DNA from: Streptomyces pacificus
GTDB lineage: Bacteria; Actinomycetota; Actinomycetes; Streptomycetales; Streptomycetaceae
Length of the DNA: 64,000 nt
Direction: 5' to 3'
Assembly: GCF_011766325.1 (NCBI RefSeq)
Contig: NZ_BLLG01000006.1
Span: forward strand, 248,001-312,000
In this document: piece after piece, positions 26,238 to 34,780 of the stretch
Layout of the letters: every line of letters begins with the position of its first letter
How positions within the stretch are numbered: position 1 is the stretch's first letter
Position numbers and translations under genes: made by a program
Notes under the pieces: model-generated
The model's input: only the letters and a program-made list of their open reading frames with translations
Told to the model about the DNA's origin: nothing
Database searches by the model: none

Positions 26238-26789
26238 TCACCGGGTACCGGTCTCCGGCTCGGGCCGGGGCAACTCATCCAGGTCGAGAGTGAAGGTCCG
26301 CCCATCGGCCAGCTCGATCGGGAGCTTGCCCGCGCCGTACTTGTGTGTGCGCGCGGTGATGTAGCCGGTCCCGGTGGGCTCGGTGTGGACGACTACCTCC
26401 CCGGCGTACGGGTCCACGACCAGGTAGACCGGGATGCCGTAGCGGCCGTACTTGGCAGTGCAGTCGTCGTAGTCCTTGCGCGCCGAGGAGACCGACACCA
26501 CCTCCGCGATCAGCAACACGTCCTCGAAGCTGTAGCGCTTGCCCTGCTTCTGCGCGTCCTCACGCAGGATCACCAGGTCGGGGGCGGAGTTCTCGTCGGC
26601 CGGGAAGTCCAGGTACACGTCGGACGTCACCTTCGCGTGACGCCCCAGAGCGAGCGTGTCGATCTGCATCGAGCGGATTGTGCTGGAGCACTCCTCGCTC
26701 TGCGGGGTCATGATCACCTTCCCGTCGGCACCGAAGAAGACCGTGTATCCCTCGGGGAACTCGGTGTGCATGATCGCGTCAACGCTCAT
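26238..26789 (-). CDS. Uma2-family (PD-(D/E)XK-like) putative endonuclease (183 aa)
   Basis: The order YLDFPADENSAPDLVILRED, LLIAEVVSVSSARKDYD, KYGRYGIPVYLVVDP is the typical Uma2/DUF820 pattern. The Asp of APDLVI and the Glu of IAEVVS with the nearby Lys form the nuclease-like active site. Members are abundant in Streptomyces and cyanobacteria, often in multiple copies; their target is unknown. It stands alone here, with remnants on both sides. Confidence 0.88.
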   Translation of the reverse strand: MSVDAIMHTEFPEGYTVFFGADGKVIMTPQSEECSSTIRSMQIDTLALGRHAKVTSDVYLDFPADENSAPDLVILREDAQKQGKRYSFEDVLLIAEVVSVSSARKDYDDCTAKYGRYGIPVYLVVDPYAGEVVVHTEPTGTGYITARTHKYGAGKLPIELADGRTFTLDLDELPRPEPETGTR

Positions 26790-26917
26790 CAGCGGCTCCT
26801 TCCCGTCGCCTCCCAGAATACGATCGACACACGGGTGGGCGACCGCGTCGGGCCCACGGCCGCTGCCCTCCGGTCCATGCGCTACCTGTGCCTCATCGCA
26901 CCCGGTGTCCGGGCGGA

Positions 26918-27061
26918 ATCGTGAATCCCGCGCTCACCGACTACCTCGTCCCCGTCCACGCCGGCATCGGCAGCACCGACGCCGTCTCCAACGCGGTCTT
27001 CCACCCCACCGGCCGCCGGACCCGCGAACCGCCACTGGTTCCGGAGCAGCTGCTCGATACG
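26918..27061 (+). pseudogene. Fragment of a xanthine dehydrogenase-type molybdenum subunit C-terminus
   Basis: The frame encodes IVNPALTDYLVPVHA and then, directly, AVSNAVFHPTGRRTREPPLV. In xanthine dehydrogenase/aldehyde oxidase large subunits these two motifs lie about 60 residues apart near the C-terminus (YLVP.HAD and AIANAVxxATGxRxRxLP). The Gly-rich cofactor-contact segment between them is missing, and no upstream part exists. It is a short internally deleted relic. The assignment rests on motif recall. Confidence 0.55.
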
Positions 27062-27356
27062 GAGATGATGAGAGAGCTGACAGGGATGGCTCGCCACTCG
27101 GATCACCGAAAAGCCGCACGAGAGCGCCTCACTTATGCCCAGGCGAGCCGTTCGAGCAAATGGTCCAGACGGCCATCCCGCTCGTGACGGCGGGCGGTTC
27201 CGCCGGCGGCCCGCCGCGTCGGTGCCGGGGTTCAGACGTCCTGGAGGACTGGAACGCGCGGCACCGGGGGATACAAGCACGCCGGTGTACCAGCCGCCCA
27301 CACACATCCAGTGTCGCCTCATGCCCGCAGTTCCGCAGCACGGCGTATTCCACCGG

Positions 27357-30300
27357 TCACGGTTCGGCTTCGGAAGACTGATTGCGCCGGGACAGCCGAC
27401 GTCCGATGGCGTTGACTCCGCTCAGTAGCGCCAGCGCCAGCAGTACGGTCACCAGGCGTGAGGCGAACGGCACGCCTGGCACCGTCAACAGGTGTGCCGA
27501 TATCAGGAACGCCGCCAACAGCAGCACCCGAATGACGGCGCGGCGGTCGACCACCGCGCGATACCGCAGGCTCTCCGCCCGGGCCGGGTTCTTCCGCGCC
27601 GTACCAGGGAAGAGCCGCAACCGGAGCCACCCCAGCCAGCCGCGCCACCCGGCCGTCCCGGTCGCGGTCCTGGCCAGCCACAGGCAGGCCAGCGCCGTCT
27701 TCTTCTGGTCGTGGTCCCCCAGGGACCGGAAGCGGATGGTGGCGCGGGCATATGCGGTGACCCTCTCGTGTGGGCGGTCGACGCGTTCGAGCGCGTGCCC
27801 CAGCCAGAGCAGCGCCTCACCCTCGTCCCAGGCCGCCTCCTTGTCCCCGGCCGCGGTCAGTTCGCCGAGCGCGGCCACGGCCTGCGTCAGTGTGTCCACC
27901 GCTTCCGCGTAGCGCCCATCCTTAAACAACGCTCTGCCGAGGGACAGCAGGGGGGAGTCCGCACCCTCGCCCCGCGCGCGGTACAGCTCCACAGCCCGCT
28001 CCAGGGGTTCGACGGCCTCAGCCCAACGCTGCTCCCCGGACAGCTTCAGCCCGAGCAGAGAGAGCGTGGAGGCAAGCCTGGGCTCGCCGACCTCCTCATA
28101 CGCGGCGGCGGCCATCCTCCGCGCCTCGAGACACCGCTCCACATCCCCCAGTTCATCCAGGGCATCGGACAGTGTGTTGAGCGCGTCTCCCTCGCGTAGC
28201 CGGTCTCCGCATAGGCGGAACAGTTCCAGCGCCTCCTGCGCGGATTCCATGGCCTCGTCCGGCCGTCCGGTGGTGTGGAACAGGTGGCTGATGAAAAACA
28301 GCGCCTCCGCTTCACGCGGTACGTCGGCGGCGTCGCGTGCGGCGTCTCGCGCGGCACGCTGGGCTTCGAACGCCTCGTCGGTACGGTCGAGGTCTGCCAG
28401 GATCACCCCCATGGCGTGCAGGGCGCGGCTCTCCTGCTGGGCATCACCGGCCACGCGGGCGACTTCCCGGGCCTGTTCGACGACGTCCAGTGCCTCCGTG
28501 CTCCGTTGCTGCCCGCGCAGCAGCGTGGCCAAGCCGTGCAGAGCATTGGCCTCCCCACCGCCGTGCCCGATCTCCCGGCAGAGGGCGACGGACTCGGCGT
28601 ACGCAGCCTCGGCCTCCAGATGGAGGCCCGCATCTGCCAGCGCGTTGGCAAGGCTGCCGAGAGTGACAGCCTGGCCCACGCGGTCGCCGGCGGCGCGCTG
28701 CGCGGCGAGGGCCGCGTCGTGAGAGGCGATCGCGTCGTCGAAGCGTCCCATGGCCCGGAGTGTCGAGCCGTAACGGCGCAGCAGGCGGGGGGCGTCGTCC
28801 GTGGCGCCGGAACGCCGGTACGCCTCGCGGGCAGCGTCGTGCGCCTCCATGGCTTCGTCGTGCCGGTGCAGGTCCTGCAACGCGCTGGCGGCCGCGCTGA
28901 GGGCATGGGCCTCGCCGCCGGGGTCCTCGAGCTCACGGCAGAGCTCCGCCACGCGGAACAGCACGCTCGCTGCCTCCTCGGGCCGGCTCGCGGCGTGCAA
29001 GGCGTTACCGAAAACGTCCAGGGCGCCAGCCAGCAGACTGGGGTCGCCGTCCTTCTCCGCGGTGTCGACGGCCGCCGTCGCGACCCGGAGCCAGCTCTCC
29101 GAGTCATGCCGTAGGTCGAGGTAGCTGGATAGTGCCACGGCCATGACGACGCACAGCGTGGCCTCCTCGCTGTACTCCGCCAGCCAGACCGTGGTCACGA
29201 GGTTGTCACGCTCCTCGTCGAGCCAGGCCAGAGCCGCCCGAGGGCTGTCGAAGCGCGGGGCGGCCCCAGGCGTGGCGGTGGGCGCCCAGGAAGCAGTAGC
29301 CAGCGCCCCCAAGAGGGGGGAAACGCCCTGCGAGGTCAGGCGGGAATGGGCCTCCGTCGCGGTCCACAGGTAGTGCAGGGTCAGTCGCGGCAGCGCCTGT
29401 CGGTCGTGGTGTGACGCGCGCTCCGCCACGCGGCGTTCGTCCGCGTAGTCGGCGATCAGGTCGTGCATGCTCCACCGGTCGCCGTCCGGGCCGGTGTTGC
29501 GGAGCAGGTTGGCCCGCGCCAGCGCGCGCAGCAGTCGCCTTGTCTCCTCCTCGGTGGTGTCCAGGGCGCGGGCCGCCGTCTCGGTGGAGATGCTGTCGTA
29601 GACGGACAGCCACAGCAGCCGGAACGCCCGGGCCTGGTCGGCGGGCAGCATGGCGTACGAGAGGTCGATGGCGGCTCGTACGCCCCGGGCTTCGCGTTCC
29701 AGACCGTCCAACGGACGGACGGCCTCCCGCAGTTCACCGGCGAAGGAGGCGAGGGTGCGCTCCGGGGTGTCGGCCAGCACGGTGGCGACGATCTGCAGGG
29801 CCAGGGGCAGATGCCCGCAGAGCTCGGCGATTCGTGCGGCCTCCTCGGGCTCCTCCTCCACGCGCCCGTATCCCGGTCCCCTCTTGCGGGTCAGTTCCTC
29901 CCGGAGGAGGTCCAGCGAAGCCTCGGAGGTCAGGGGGTCCAGATCGTTCAGGGTGACGTTGGTCAGGTCCGAGAGCGTATGGCGGGAGGTGACGAGGACC
30001 GGAATGCGCGGGTCTCCGGGCAGAAGCGGCAGGACCTGGTCGGCGGATGCGGCGTTGTCGACGACGACGAGGACGCGACGGTTCCGGTCGGCGTATGCAG
30101 TCAGCGCCGACCGGTAGATGCGAGCGAGGTCCTGCACGTCGTCGGGGAGGTGGTCGGCGGACACCCCGAGCGCGGCAAGGAAGGAGCGCAGCACCCGGTG
30201 AGTCGTCAGCAGGCCGCCGACTTCTGACAAGCGGTAGCCCTGCAGGTCGACAAAGAGCACCCCGCCCGGGAACCAGCCCTCCTCGCGGCAGGCCCGATCC

Positions 30301-30608
30301 GCGGCCTGCAGGACGAGTTCGGTCTTGCCGACGCCGGGCAGCCCGGCGACGGCAACCACCACGGCGTCGGCCCGCTCCGGTCGCGGGGCCAGGGCGGCCA
30401 TGAGCCGTTCCAGCGCGTCGGCGCGCCCGGCGAAGGTCCCGGAGCGGGGCGGCAGGCCGTTCAACGCCGGGGTGATGGCACGCGGCAGGTGCAGGACGAT
30501 GTTCTCGCCGAGAATCACCGGGGCGAGATAGGTGCCGCCGCTGATCTCGAAGTGGGCCCCGGCACTTCGCCCGACGGCGGCATCGATGCCATCGGGCCGC
30601 TGCGTCAT
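27357..30608 (-). CDS. NB-ARC/TPR regulator with C-terminal membrane helices (1083 aa)
   Basis: A short N-terminal element HFEISGGTYLAPVILGENI precedes an NB-ARC ATPase: P-loop AGLPGVGKTE near residue 90, the FPGGVLFVDLQGY strand, Walker B VLVVVDNA, and a winged helix near 330-380 (DLIADYADERR). About 13 tetratricopeptide repeats fill residues ~480-960, as in STAND signal-transduction ATPases. Two membrane helices lie at ~1015-1060, which is less usual and suggests membrane tethering. The ATG overlaps the stop of the small upstream gene (ATGA). This is not a SARP: no DNA-binding domain is present at the N-terminus. Part of the TPR region is duplicated at 23223-23332. Confidence 0.88.
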   Translation of the reverse strand: MTQRPDGIDAAVGRSAGAHFEISGGTYLAPVILGENIVLHLPRAITPALNGLPPRSGTFAGRADALERLMAALAPRPERADAVVVAVAGLPGVGKTELVLQAADRACREEGWFPGGVLFVDLQGYRLSEVGGLLTTHRVLRSFLAALGVSADHLPDDVQDLARIYRSALTAYADRNRRVLVVVDNAASADQVLPLLPGDPRIPVLVTSRHTLSDLTNVTLNDLDPLTSEASLDLLREELTRKRGPGYGRVEEEPEEAARIAELCGHLPLALQIVATVLADTPERTLASFAGELREAVRPLDGLEREARGVRAAIDLSYAMLPADQARAFRLLWLSVYDSISTETAARALDTTEEETRRLLRALARANLLRNTGPDGDRWSMHDLIADYADERRVAERASHHDRQALPRLTLHYLWTATEAHSRLTSQGVSPLLGALATASWAPTATPGAAPRFDSPRAALAWLDEERDNLVTTVWLAEYSEEATLCVVMAVALSSYLDLRHDSESWLRVATAAVDTAEKDGDPSLLAGALDVFGNALHAASRPEEAASVLFRVAELCRELEDPGGEAHALSAAASALQDLHRHDEAMEAHDAAREAYRRSGATDDAPRLLRRYGSTLRAMGRFDDAIASHDAALAAQRAAGDRVGQAVTLGSLANALADAGLHLEAEAAYAESVALCREIGHGGGEANALHGLATLLRGQQRSTEALDVVEQAREVARVAGDAQQESRALHAMGVILADLDRTDEAFEAQRAARDAARDAADVPREAEALFFISHLFHTTGRPDEAMESAQEALELFRLCGDRLREGDALNTLSDALDELGDVERCLEARRMAAAAYEEVGEPRLASTLSLLGLKLSGEQRWAEAVEPLERAVELYRARGEGADSPLLSLGRALFKDGRYAEAVDTLTQAVAALGELTAAGDKEAAWDEGEALLWLGHALERVDRPHERVTAYARATIRFRSLGDHDQKKTALACLWLARTATGTAGWRGWLGWLRLRLFPGTARKNPARAESLRYRAVVDRRAVIRVLLLAAFLISAHLLTVPGVPFASRLVTVLLALALLSGVNAIGRRLSRRNQSSEAEP
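27941..28050. repeat. 110-bp direct repeat, copy 2
   Basis: Lies inside the TPR coding region of the NB-ARC gene and encodes the segment SGEQRWAEAVEPLERAVELY with flanking residues. It differs from copy 1 at 23223-23332 by one base. Confidence 0.95.
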
Positions 30609-31144
30609 CGTACGGGCCCTGCCGGCGCCGGTCCGGGGTCCGTGCCGTCGTCCCCTTCCTCTTCCTGCGGAGAGTGCGTGCGGTCTCGTGCGCCTTCGGA
30701 GGAGGGCGACGCCGGGCCGATATTGAAGGTCGTGCCGTGGATGTACTCGGCGATCTGGACCGGTGAGTGAAACGTTCCGCCGCTGATCTCGAAGCGGTTG
30801 CGCGCACCGGGGCGTTCCTGCTGCGACTCGGCGACGAGCTCCTGGAGTTCCGCGGCAACGACTTCCCGCTCGTCGTCCGGCAGCGAGCTGAGCAGCATTT
30901 CGAAGCGTGCCTGCCAGGCACGTCCATGGCCTGCTCGCAACGCGCCGATCTCCTCCGCGTCCGCGTCGGCCAGTTCGGCAGCCGTACGATCCAGCCGGGA
31001 CAAAGTGCGCCGCTCCGCTTCAACGCCGCCGCGTCCGACAAGCCGCGCCAGCCTGACCCGAACCTGCGTCCACGCGTCCGTACCGGCCGCCTGTACCACC
31101 GCGGTGCCTCCGGCAGCCGCCAGTGCCACCAGGGCTTCCGACAT
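30605..31144 (-). CDS. Small accessory protein of the NB-ARC regulator (179 aa)
   Basis: Residues 1-110 are a helical domain with an Ala/Gly-rich start (MSEALVALAAAGGTAVVQAA) and a charged helix pair. Residues ~115-140 read RFEISGGTFHSPVQIAEYI, nearly the same motif as at the N-terminus of the NB-ARC protein it overlaps. The rest is acidic and disordered. Start ATG with GGGGGAGAG upstream. The shared motif plus translational coupling suggest the two proteins recognise a common partner or each other, as effector-associated adaptor components do. Confidence 0.8.
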   Translation of the reverse strand: MSEALVALAAAGGTAVVQAAGTDAWTQVRVRLARLVGRGGVEAERRTLSRLDRTAAELADADAEEIGALRAGHGRAWQARFEMLLSSLPDDEREVVAAELQELVAESQQERPGARNRFEISGGTFHSPVQIAEYIHGTTFNIGPASPSSEGARDRTHSPQEEEGDDGTDPGPAPAGPVR

Positions 31145-31328
31145 GCTCTCCCCCTTCTGCCAGGGTACTCGCCTCTGCTGGTCCGCCCCAGGAACACTGG
31201 ATCACAAAGCCCGGAGAACTTCGATGCTTCCCAAGGCGATCTCCTATCAATCCAGGTGTCGGCAGTTCAGTGTCAGCGTTGCCCGTGCGATCGGCCCGGA
31301 ACCCGGCCTTGCTGCCGCTCCTCACAGG

Positions 31329-31690
31329 TCAGTCCTCCACACGCGCTGACGCCGGTGCCCGCCAGCGCTCGGCCTGCCGGTGCCTCCCACGCTCCGCGAG
31401 GTACCTGGCGAGCGGGTCCATGGCACGGGTGTCGCCGGCCTCCGCCGCCCGTCGCCACCAGTGTTCCTTCTGGCGCTTCAGCGTGCGATGGTGCCGAGTT
31501 TCACGATGGCGCCCGTGTGCCCGAGCTCCGCCGCCCGTCGCCACCACGGAACGGCCCGGGCGGAGAGACGGGACTTGCTGAGGAACAGGTCACCGAGCTC
31601 CGCCATACCCTCCGGGCTGCCAGCCTCGGCGCTCTGCCGCAGCAGGCTCTCGGCCACTTCCTGGAGAACACCGTTCTTGCCACGGAGACC
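31329..31690 (-). pseudogene. Frameshifted Sel1-repeat protein fragment
   Basis: Between about 31690 and 31478 the minus strand encodes LLRQSAEAGSPEGMAELGDL and VPWWRRAAELGHTGAIVKLG, two Sel1-type repeats. That frame stops at 31478, and the next repeat EHWWRRAAEAGDTRAMDPLA continues in another frame to a stop at 31329. Adding or removing one or two bases near 31480 would rejoin them. No N-terminal domain or start is present. Probably a decayed scaffold gene. Confidence 0.65.
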
Positions 31691-31913
31691 CTGTCGGGCA
31701 CGGACATCCCGGCCGGCGCCTTCCCCCTGGAGCCCGGCTCCGGGCCGGCAGGCGAGTTGGCTCCTGCTCTCAACGACGACCCGGGGCACCATCCGACACC
31801 CCTCGCCCCATAGGTTCCAGGGGATCCATGGGGGAGACGAGGTCCAGCAAACCCTTTGGGATTCAAAGCCTCCCCCACCTCCAGCGGGCAGCGATGTGCC
31901 CGCCGGGGGGCAC

Positions 31914-31958
31914 GAAAAATGCCCTCCAAAACCGCGTTTCCGCAGGTCAGAGGGCATT
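31914..31958 (-). terminator. Terminator of tRNA-Ala
   Basis: AATGCCCTC pairs with GAGGGCATT around a loop that itself contains a small GCGGAAACGC hairpin. On the minus strand the stem is followed by TTTT. It begins 8 bases after the tRNA 3' end. Confidence 0.85.
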
Positions 31959-31965
31959 CCACGGG

Positions 31966-32038
31966 TGGAGCCTAGGGGAGTCGAACCCCTGACATCTGCC
32001 ATGCAAAGACAGCGCTCTACCAACTGAGCTAAGGCCCC
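31966..32038 (-). tRNA. tRNA-Ala (anticodon TGC)
   Basis: A 73-base cloverleaf. The acceptor stem GGGGCCT/AGGCTCC includes the G3:U70 wobble that marks alanine tRNAs, with A73 as discriminator. The D-loop has AGTTGGTAGAGC, the anticodon loop is TTTGCAT with anticodon TGC, and the T-arm is GGGGTTCGACTCCCC. CCA is not encoded. A terminator follows immediately. Confidence 0.97.
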
Positions 32039-32180
32039 GGAACGGAGACCAGAGTACCGGGTAACCCCCGGGATCTTCCAAAGGGATGAGGGCTCCCGCT
32101 CTCGGACCGCTCTCCGTAGGATGCTCGTCGGGTTCGCAGCAGCGAAGCGACGCCGGGGGAAAGCGATGGGGAGACGCCAT

Positions 32181-32729
32181 ATGGACGCAGCACAGCAGGA
32201 CGCCACCGCGAGAGCCAGGGAACTCCAGCGCAGCTGGTACGGGGAGCCGCTGGGGGCGCTCTTCCGCCGGCTCATAGACGATCTGGGCCTGAACCAGGCC
32301 CGCCTCGCCGCGGTGCTCGGACTGTCGGCTCCGATGCTCTCCCAGCTGATGAGCGGACAGCGGGCCAAGATCGGCAATCCGGCCGTGGTCCAGCGTGTCC
32401 AGGCCCTGCAGGAGCTGGCCGGCCAGGTCGCCGACGGCAGCGTCAGCGCGGCCGAGGCGACGGACCGGATGGACGAGATCAAGAAGTCCCAGGGCGGCTC
32501 CGTGCTCACCGGGACCGGCCAGACCACGACGAGTTCGGGTGCGCCGACGGTCCGCCGCGTGGTGCGGGAGATCCAGTCGCTGCTCCGCTCGGTGGCGGCG
32601 GCCGGCGACATCATCGACGCGGCGGACTCGCTCGCCACCACCCATCCGGAACTGGCAGAGTTCCTCCGGGTGTACGGCGCCGGGCGCACCGCGGAGGCGG
32701 TCGCCCACTACGAGTCGCACCAGAGCTGA
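32181..32729 (+). CDS. XRE-type DNA-binding protein (182 aa)
   Basis: Residues ~25-85 form a helix-turn-helix of the XRE/Cro type: LIDDLGLNQARLAAVLGLSA then PMLSQLMSGQRAKIGNP. The C-terminal ~90 residues are helical with no known domain. I chose the ATG at 32181 because GGGGAG lies seven bases upstream; an in-frame ATG at 32166 is possible. It precedes the Ser/Thr kinase gene by ~100 bp in the same direction, an arrangement I believe common in Streptomyces, so the kinase may control it or share its promoter. Confidence 0.87.
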   Translation: MDAAQQDATARARELQRSWYGEPLGALFRRLIDDLGLNQARLAAVLGLSAPMLSQLMSGQRAKIGNPAVVQRVQALQELAGQVADGSVSAAEATDRMDEIKKSQGGSVLTGTGQTTTSSGAPTVRRVVREIQSLLRSVAAAGDIIDAADSLATTHPELAEFLRVYGAGRTAEAVAHYESHQS

Positions 32730-32831
32730 TCAGGGCGGGGCGCGTGCGGCCGGGGCACGCGTCGCGGACAGGGGAGGCGCACCGGACGATGCAGGACGCC
32801 GGAACAGGGAACCAGGGGCGGGCGCAGCGCG

Positions 32832-34622
32832 ATGGGTGAGGTCTTCGCCGGTCGGTACGAACTGATCGACCCGATCGGACGCGGCGGGGCCGGCGCCGTG
32901 TGGCGCGCCTGGGACCATCGGCGGCGGCGCTACGTGGCGGCCAAGGTGCTGCAGCAGAGCGACGCCCACTCGCTCCTGCGCTTCGTCCGCGAGCAGGCGC
33001 TGCGCATCGATCACCCCCATGTACTCGCCCCGGCCAGCTGGGCCGCGGACGACGACAAGGTGCTGTTCACCATGGATCTGGTGGGCGGCGGGTCGCTGGC
33101 ACACCTCATCGGCGACTACGGCCCGCTGCCGCCGCGGTTCGTCTGCGCCCTGCTGGACCAGCTGCTGTCGGGACTGGCGGCGGTGCACGCGGAGGGGGTC
33201 GTACACCGGGACATCAAGCCCGCGAACGTCCTGCTCGAGTCCACCGGCACCGGGCGCCCGCATCTGCGGCTGTCGGACTTCGGCATCTCCATGCGGAAGG
33301 GGGAGCCGCGCCTCACCGAGACGAACTACGTGGTGGGGACGCCCGGCTACTTCGCGCCGGAGCAGATGCTCGGCGCCGAGCCGGACTTCCCCGCCGACCT
33401 GTTCGCCGTGGGGCTTGTGGCCCTGTACCTGCTCCAGGGCCGCAAGCCGGACTCCCGGGCCCTGGTCGAGCATTTCGCCGAGTACGGCACACCGGGCGCT
33501 CCTCAGGGCGTTCCGGAGCCGCTGTGGCAGGTCCTCGCCGGTCTGCTCCAGCCTGATCCACAGGCCCGGTTCCGTACCGCGACCGGTGCGCGGAAGTCCC
33601 TCGCCTCGGCCGTCGAGCTGCTGCCCGACACCACCGTCGACGACGAGCCGGTCGAAGTCTTCGACCAGTTGGGACCGCTGCCCTCCGGCTTCGGACCCGA
33701 TGGCCCCGACGGCCCCGACGATGCCGGTGAAGCGGGCGGCCCTGGCGAACGCGGCTCTGGCGGGCCGCGCGCCGACGCGGAACCGGCATCGAAGCCGGCC
33801 GGCGCTCACGCCTACCGCACCGGTCGAACCGGTCAGACCAGTCACACGGGTCACACGGGTCAGGCCGGTCAGGCCGGTCAGGCCGGTCAGGCGCTGCGGT
33901 CCTGGCACACCGACCCGGGCCGCCCGGAGGCCTCGATCGGCCCGAACGGCCCGAACGGCCCGGACCGCTCGAAGAACTCCGCGGGTCCGGGCAGTCCGGA
34001 CGGCGGCCCGCACTCCTGGTCAGGCGCGCCCCGGCCGGAGCCTCAGCACAGCGGGCCCGGCAGGCATACCGGCCACGCCGGTCAGTCCGCTCAGGCCGGA
34101 CAGTCCACCGGGGCTGAACACGGCAGCACTGCCGGGCATGCCGGGTGGACCGGTCAGGCGCTCCAGGGCCTGACCGGCACCCCGGGCCCGCGGCAAGCTC
34201 CCCCGCCGTCGCCCTCGGAGACCGGCTCCTTCCGGCTGCCCCCGCCACCACCGCCGGCGCCACCACCGCCGGCGCGCTCCCGGGGGCTGCCGTCCGCCCA
34301 CCCCGAGTCCTCCCGTGCACCCGGCCCTCCTGACCGGACGGCGGCGCCGCACCCCGCCCAGGCGCCGACGGCCGCCGTCCCGCACCAGCGGCCCCTGACC
34401 CGTGAGTACACCGATCAGGGCCCCCGGATCCCGAGTCAGGTGCACTCCCCGGTGCATCAGCCCTCGCCCGCCGTCTCGCCCCCGCCCCCACGCCTGCCCT
34501 CGCCCTCGCTTTCCCCCGTGACAAGGAGACGACCGGGGCCTCCCCCGAAGGTGGCGGTCCCGGTGCTGTTCGTCGCGCTGATCTGTTTCGCGGTCGGCAT
34601 CTGGGCTTTCACCCAGGCGTGA
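32832..34622 (+). CDS. Ser/Thr protein kinase with C-terminal membrane helix (596 aa)
   Basis: A complete Hanks-type kinase domain at residues ~5-275: glycine loop GRGGAGAV, K38 (AAKVL), HRDIKPAN with D127, DFG at 149-151, and GTPGYFAPEQ for the activation segment. Residues ~280-565 are a Gly/Gln/Thr/Pro-rich disordered linker with reiterated GQA and HTG units, encoded by a 9-bp repeat near 33838-33892. One membrane helix lies at ~573-594 (VAVPVLFVALICFAVGIW) right at the C-terminus, so no extracellular sensor domain is present. That differs from PASTA-type kinases; the signal must reach it from inside or through a partner. Confidence 0.95.
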   Translation: MGEVFAGRYELIDPIGRGGAGAVWRAWDHRRRRYVAAKVLQQSDAHSLLRFVREQALRIDHPHVLAPASWAADDDKVLFTMDLVGGGSLAHLIGDYGPLPPRFVCALLDQLLSGLAAVHAEGVVHRDIKPANVLLESTGTGRPHLRLSDFGISMRKGEPRLTETNYVVGTPGYFAPEQMLGAEPDFPADLFAVGLVALYLLQGRKPDSRALVEHFAEYGTPGAPQGVPEPLWQVLAGLLQPDPQARFRTATGARKSLASAVELLPDTTVDDEPVEVFDQLGPLPSGFGPDGPDGPDDAGEAGGPGERGSGGPRADAEPASKPAGAHAYRTGRTGQTSHTGHTGQAGQAGQAGQALRSWHTDPGRPEASIGPNGPNGPDRSKNSAGPGSPDGGPHSWSGAPRPEPQHSGPGRHTGHAGQSAQAGQSTGAEHGSTAGHAGWTGQALQGLTGTPGPRQAPPPSPSETGSFRLPPPPPPAPPPPARSRGLPSAHPESSRAPGPPDRTAAPHPAQAPTAAVPHQRPLTREYTDQGPRIPSQVHSPVHQPSPAVSPPPPRLPSPSLSPVTRRRPGPPPKVAVPVLFVALICFAVGIWAFTQA

Positions 34623-34717
34623 GCACCGTCACCGCGCCCGTCGGAGGGACTCACCGCTCACCGGCAACCGCTCTGAACGGGCCCGGGGCGGGCCGACCGA
34701 ACACACGGCGGCAGTCG

Positions 34718-34780
34718 TACTCCGTCTCACCGCGACGGGGGCCGGGCCGTACTCCGTCTCACGGCGACGGGGGCGGCCCG
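34718..34780. repeat. Tandem duplication at the 3' end of the secreted-protein gene
   Basis: A unit of ~31 bp beginning GTACTCCGTCTCAC and ending GCGACGGGGGC occurs twice, the second copy spanning the stop codon of the 34759-36354 gene. The duplicated copy lies beyond that stop. Slippage could lengthen the protein tail. Confidence 0.7.

Noticed and set aside
31478..32689. 403-residue minus-strand frame running across tRNA-Ala and the XRE gene
   Set aside because: It crosses the tRNA and is antisense to a clear XRE protein; only its C-terminal Sel1 part (31478-31690) is meaningful.
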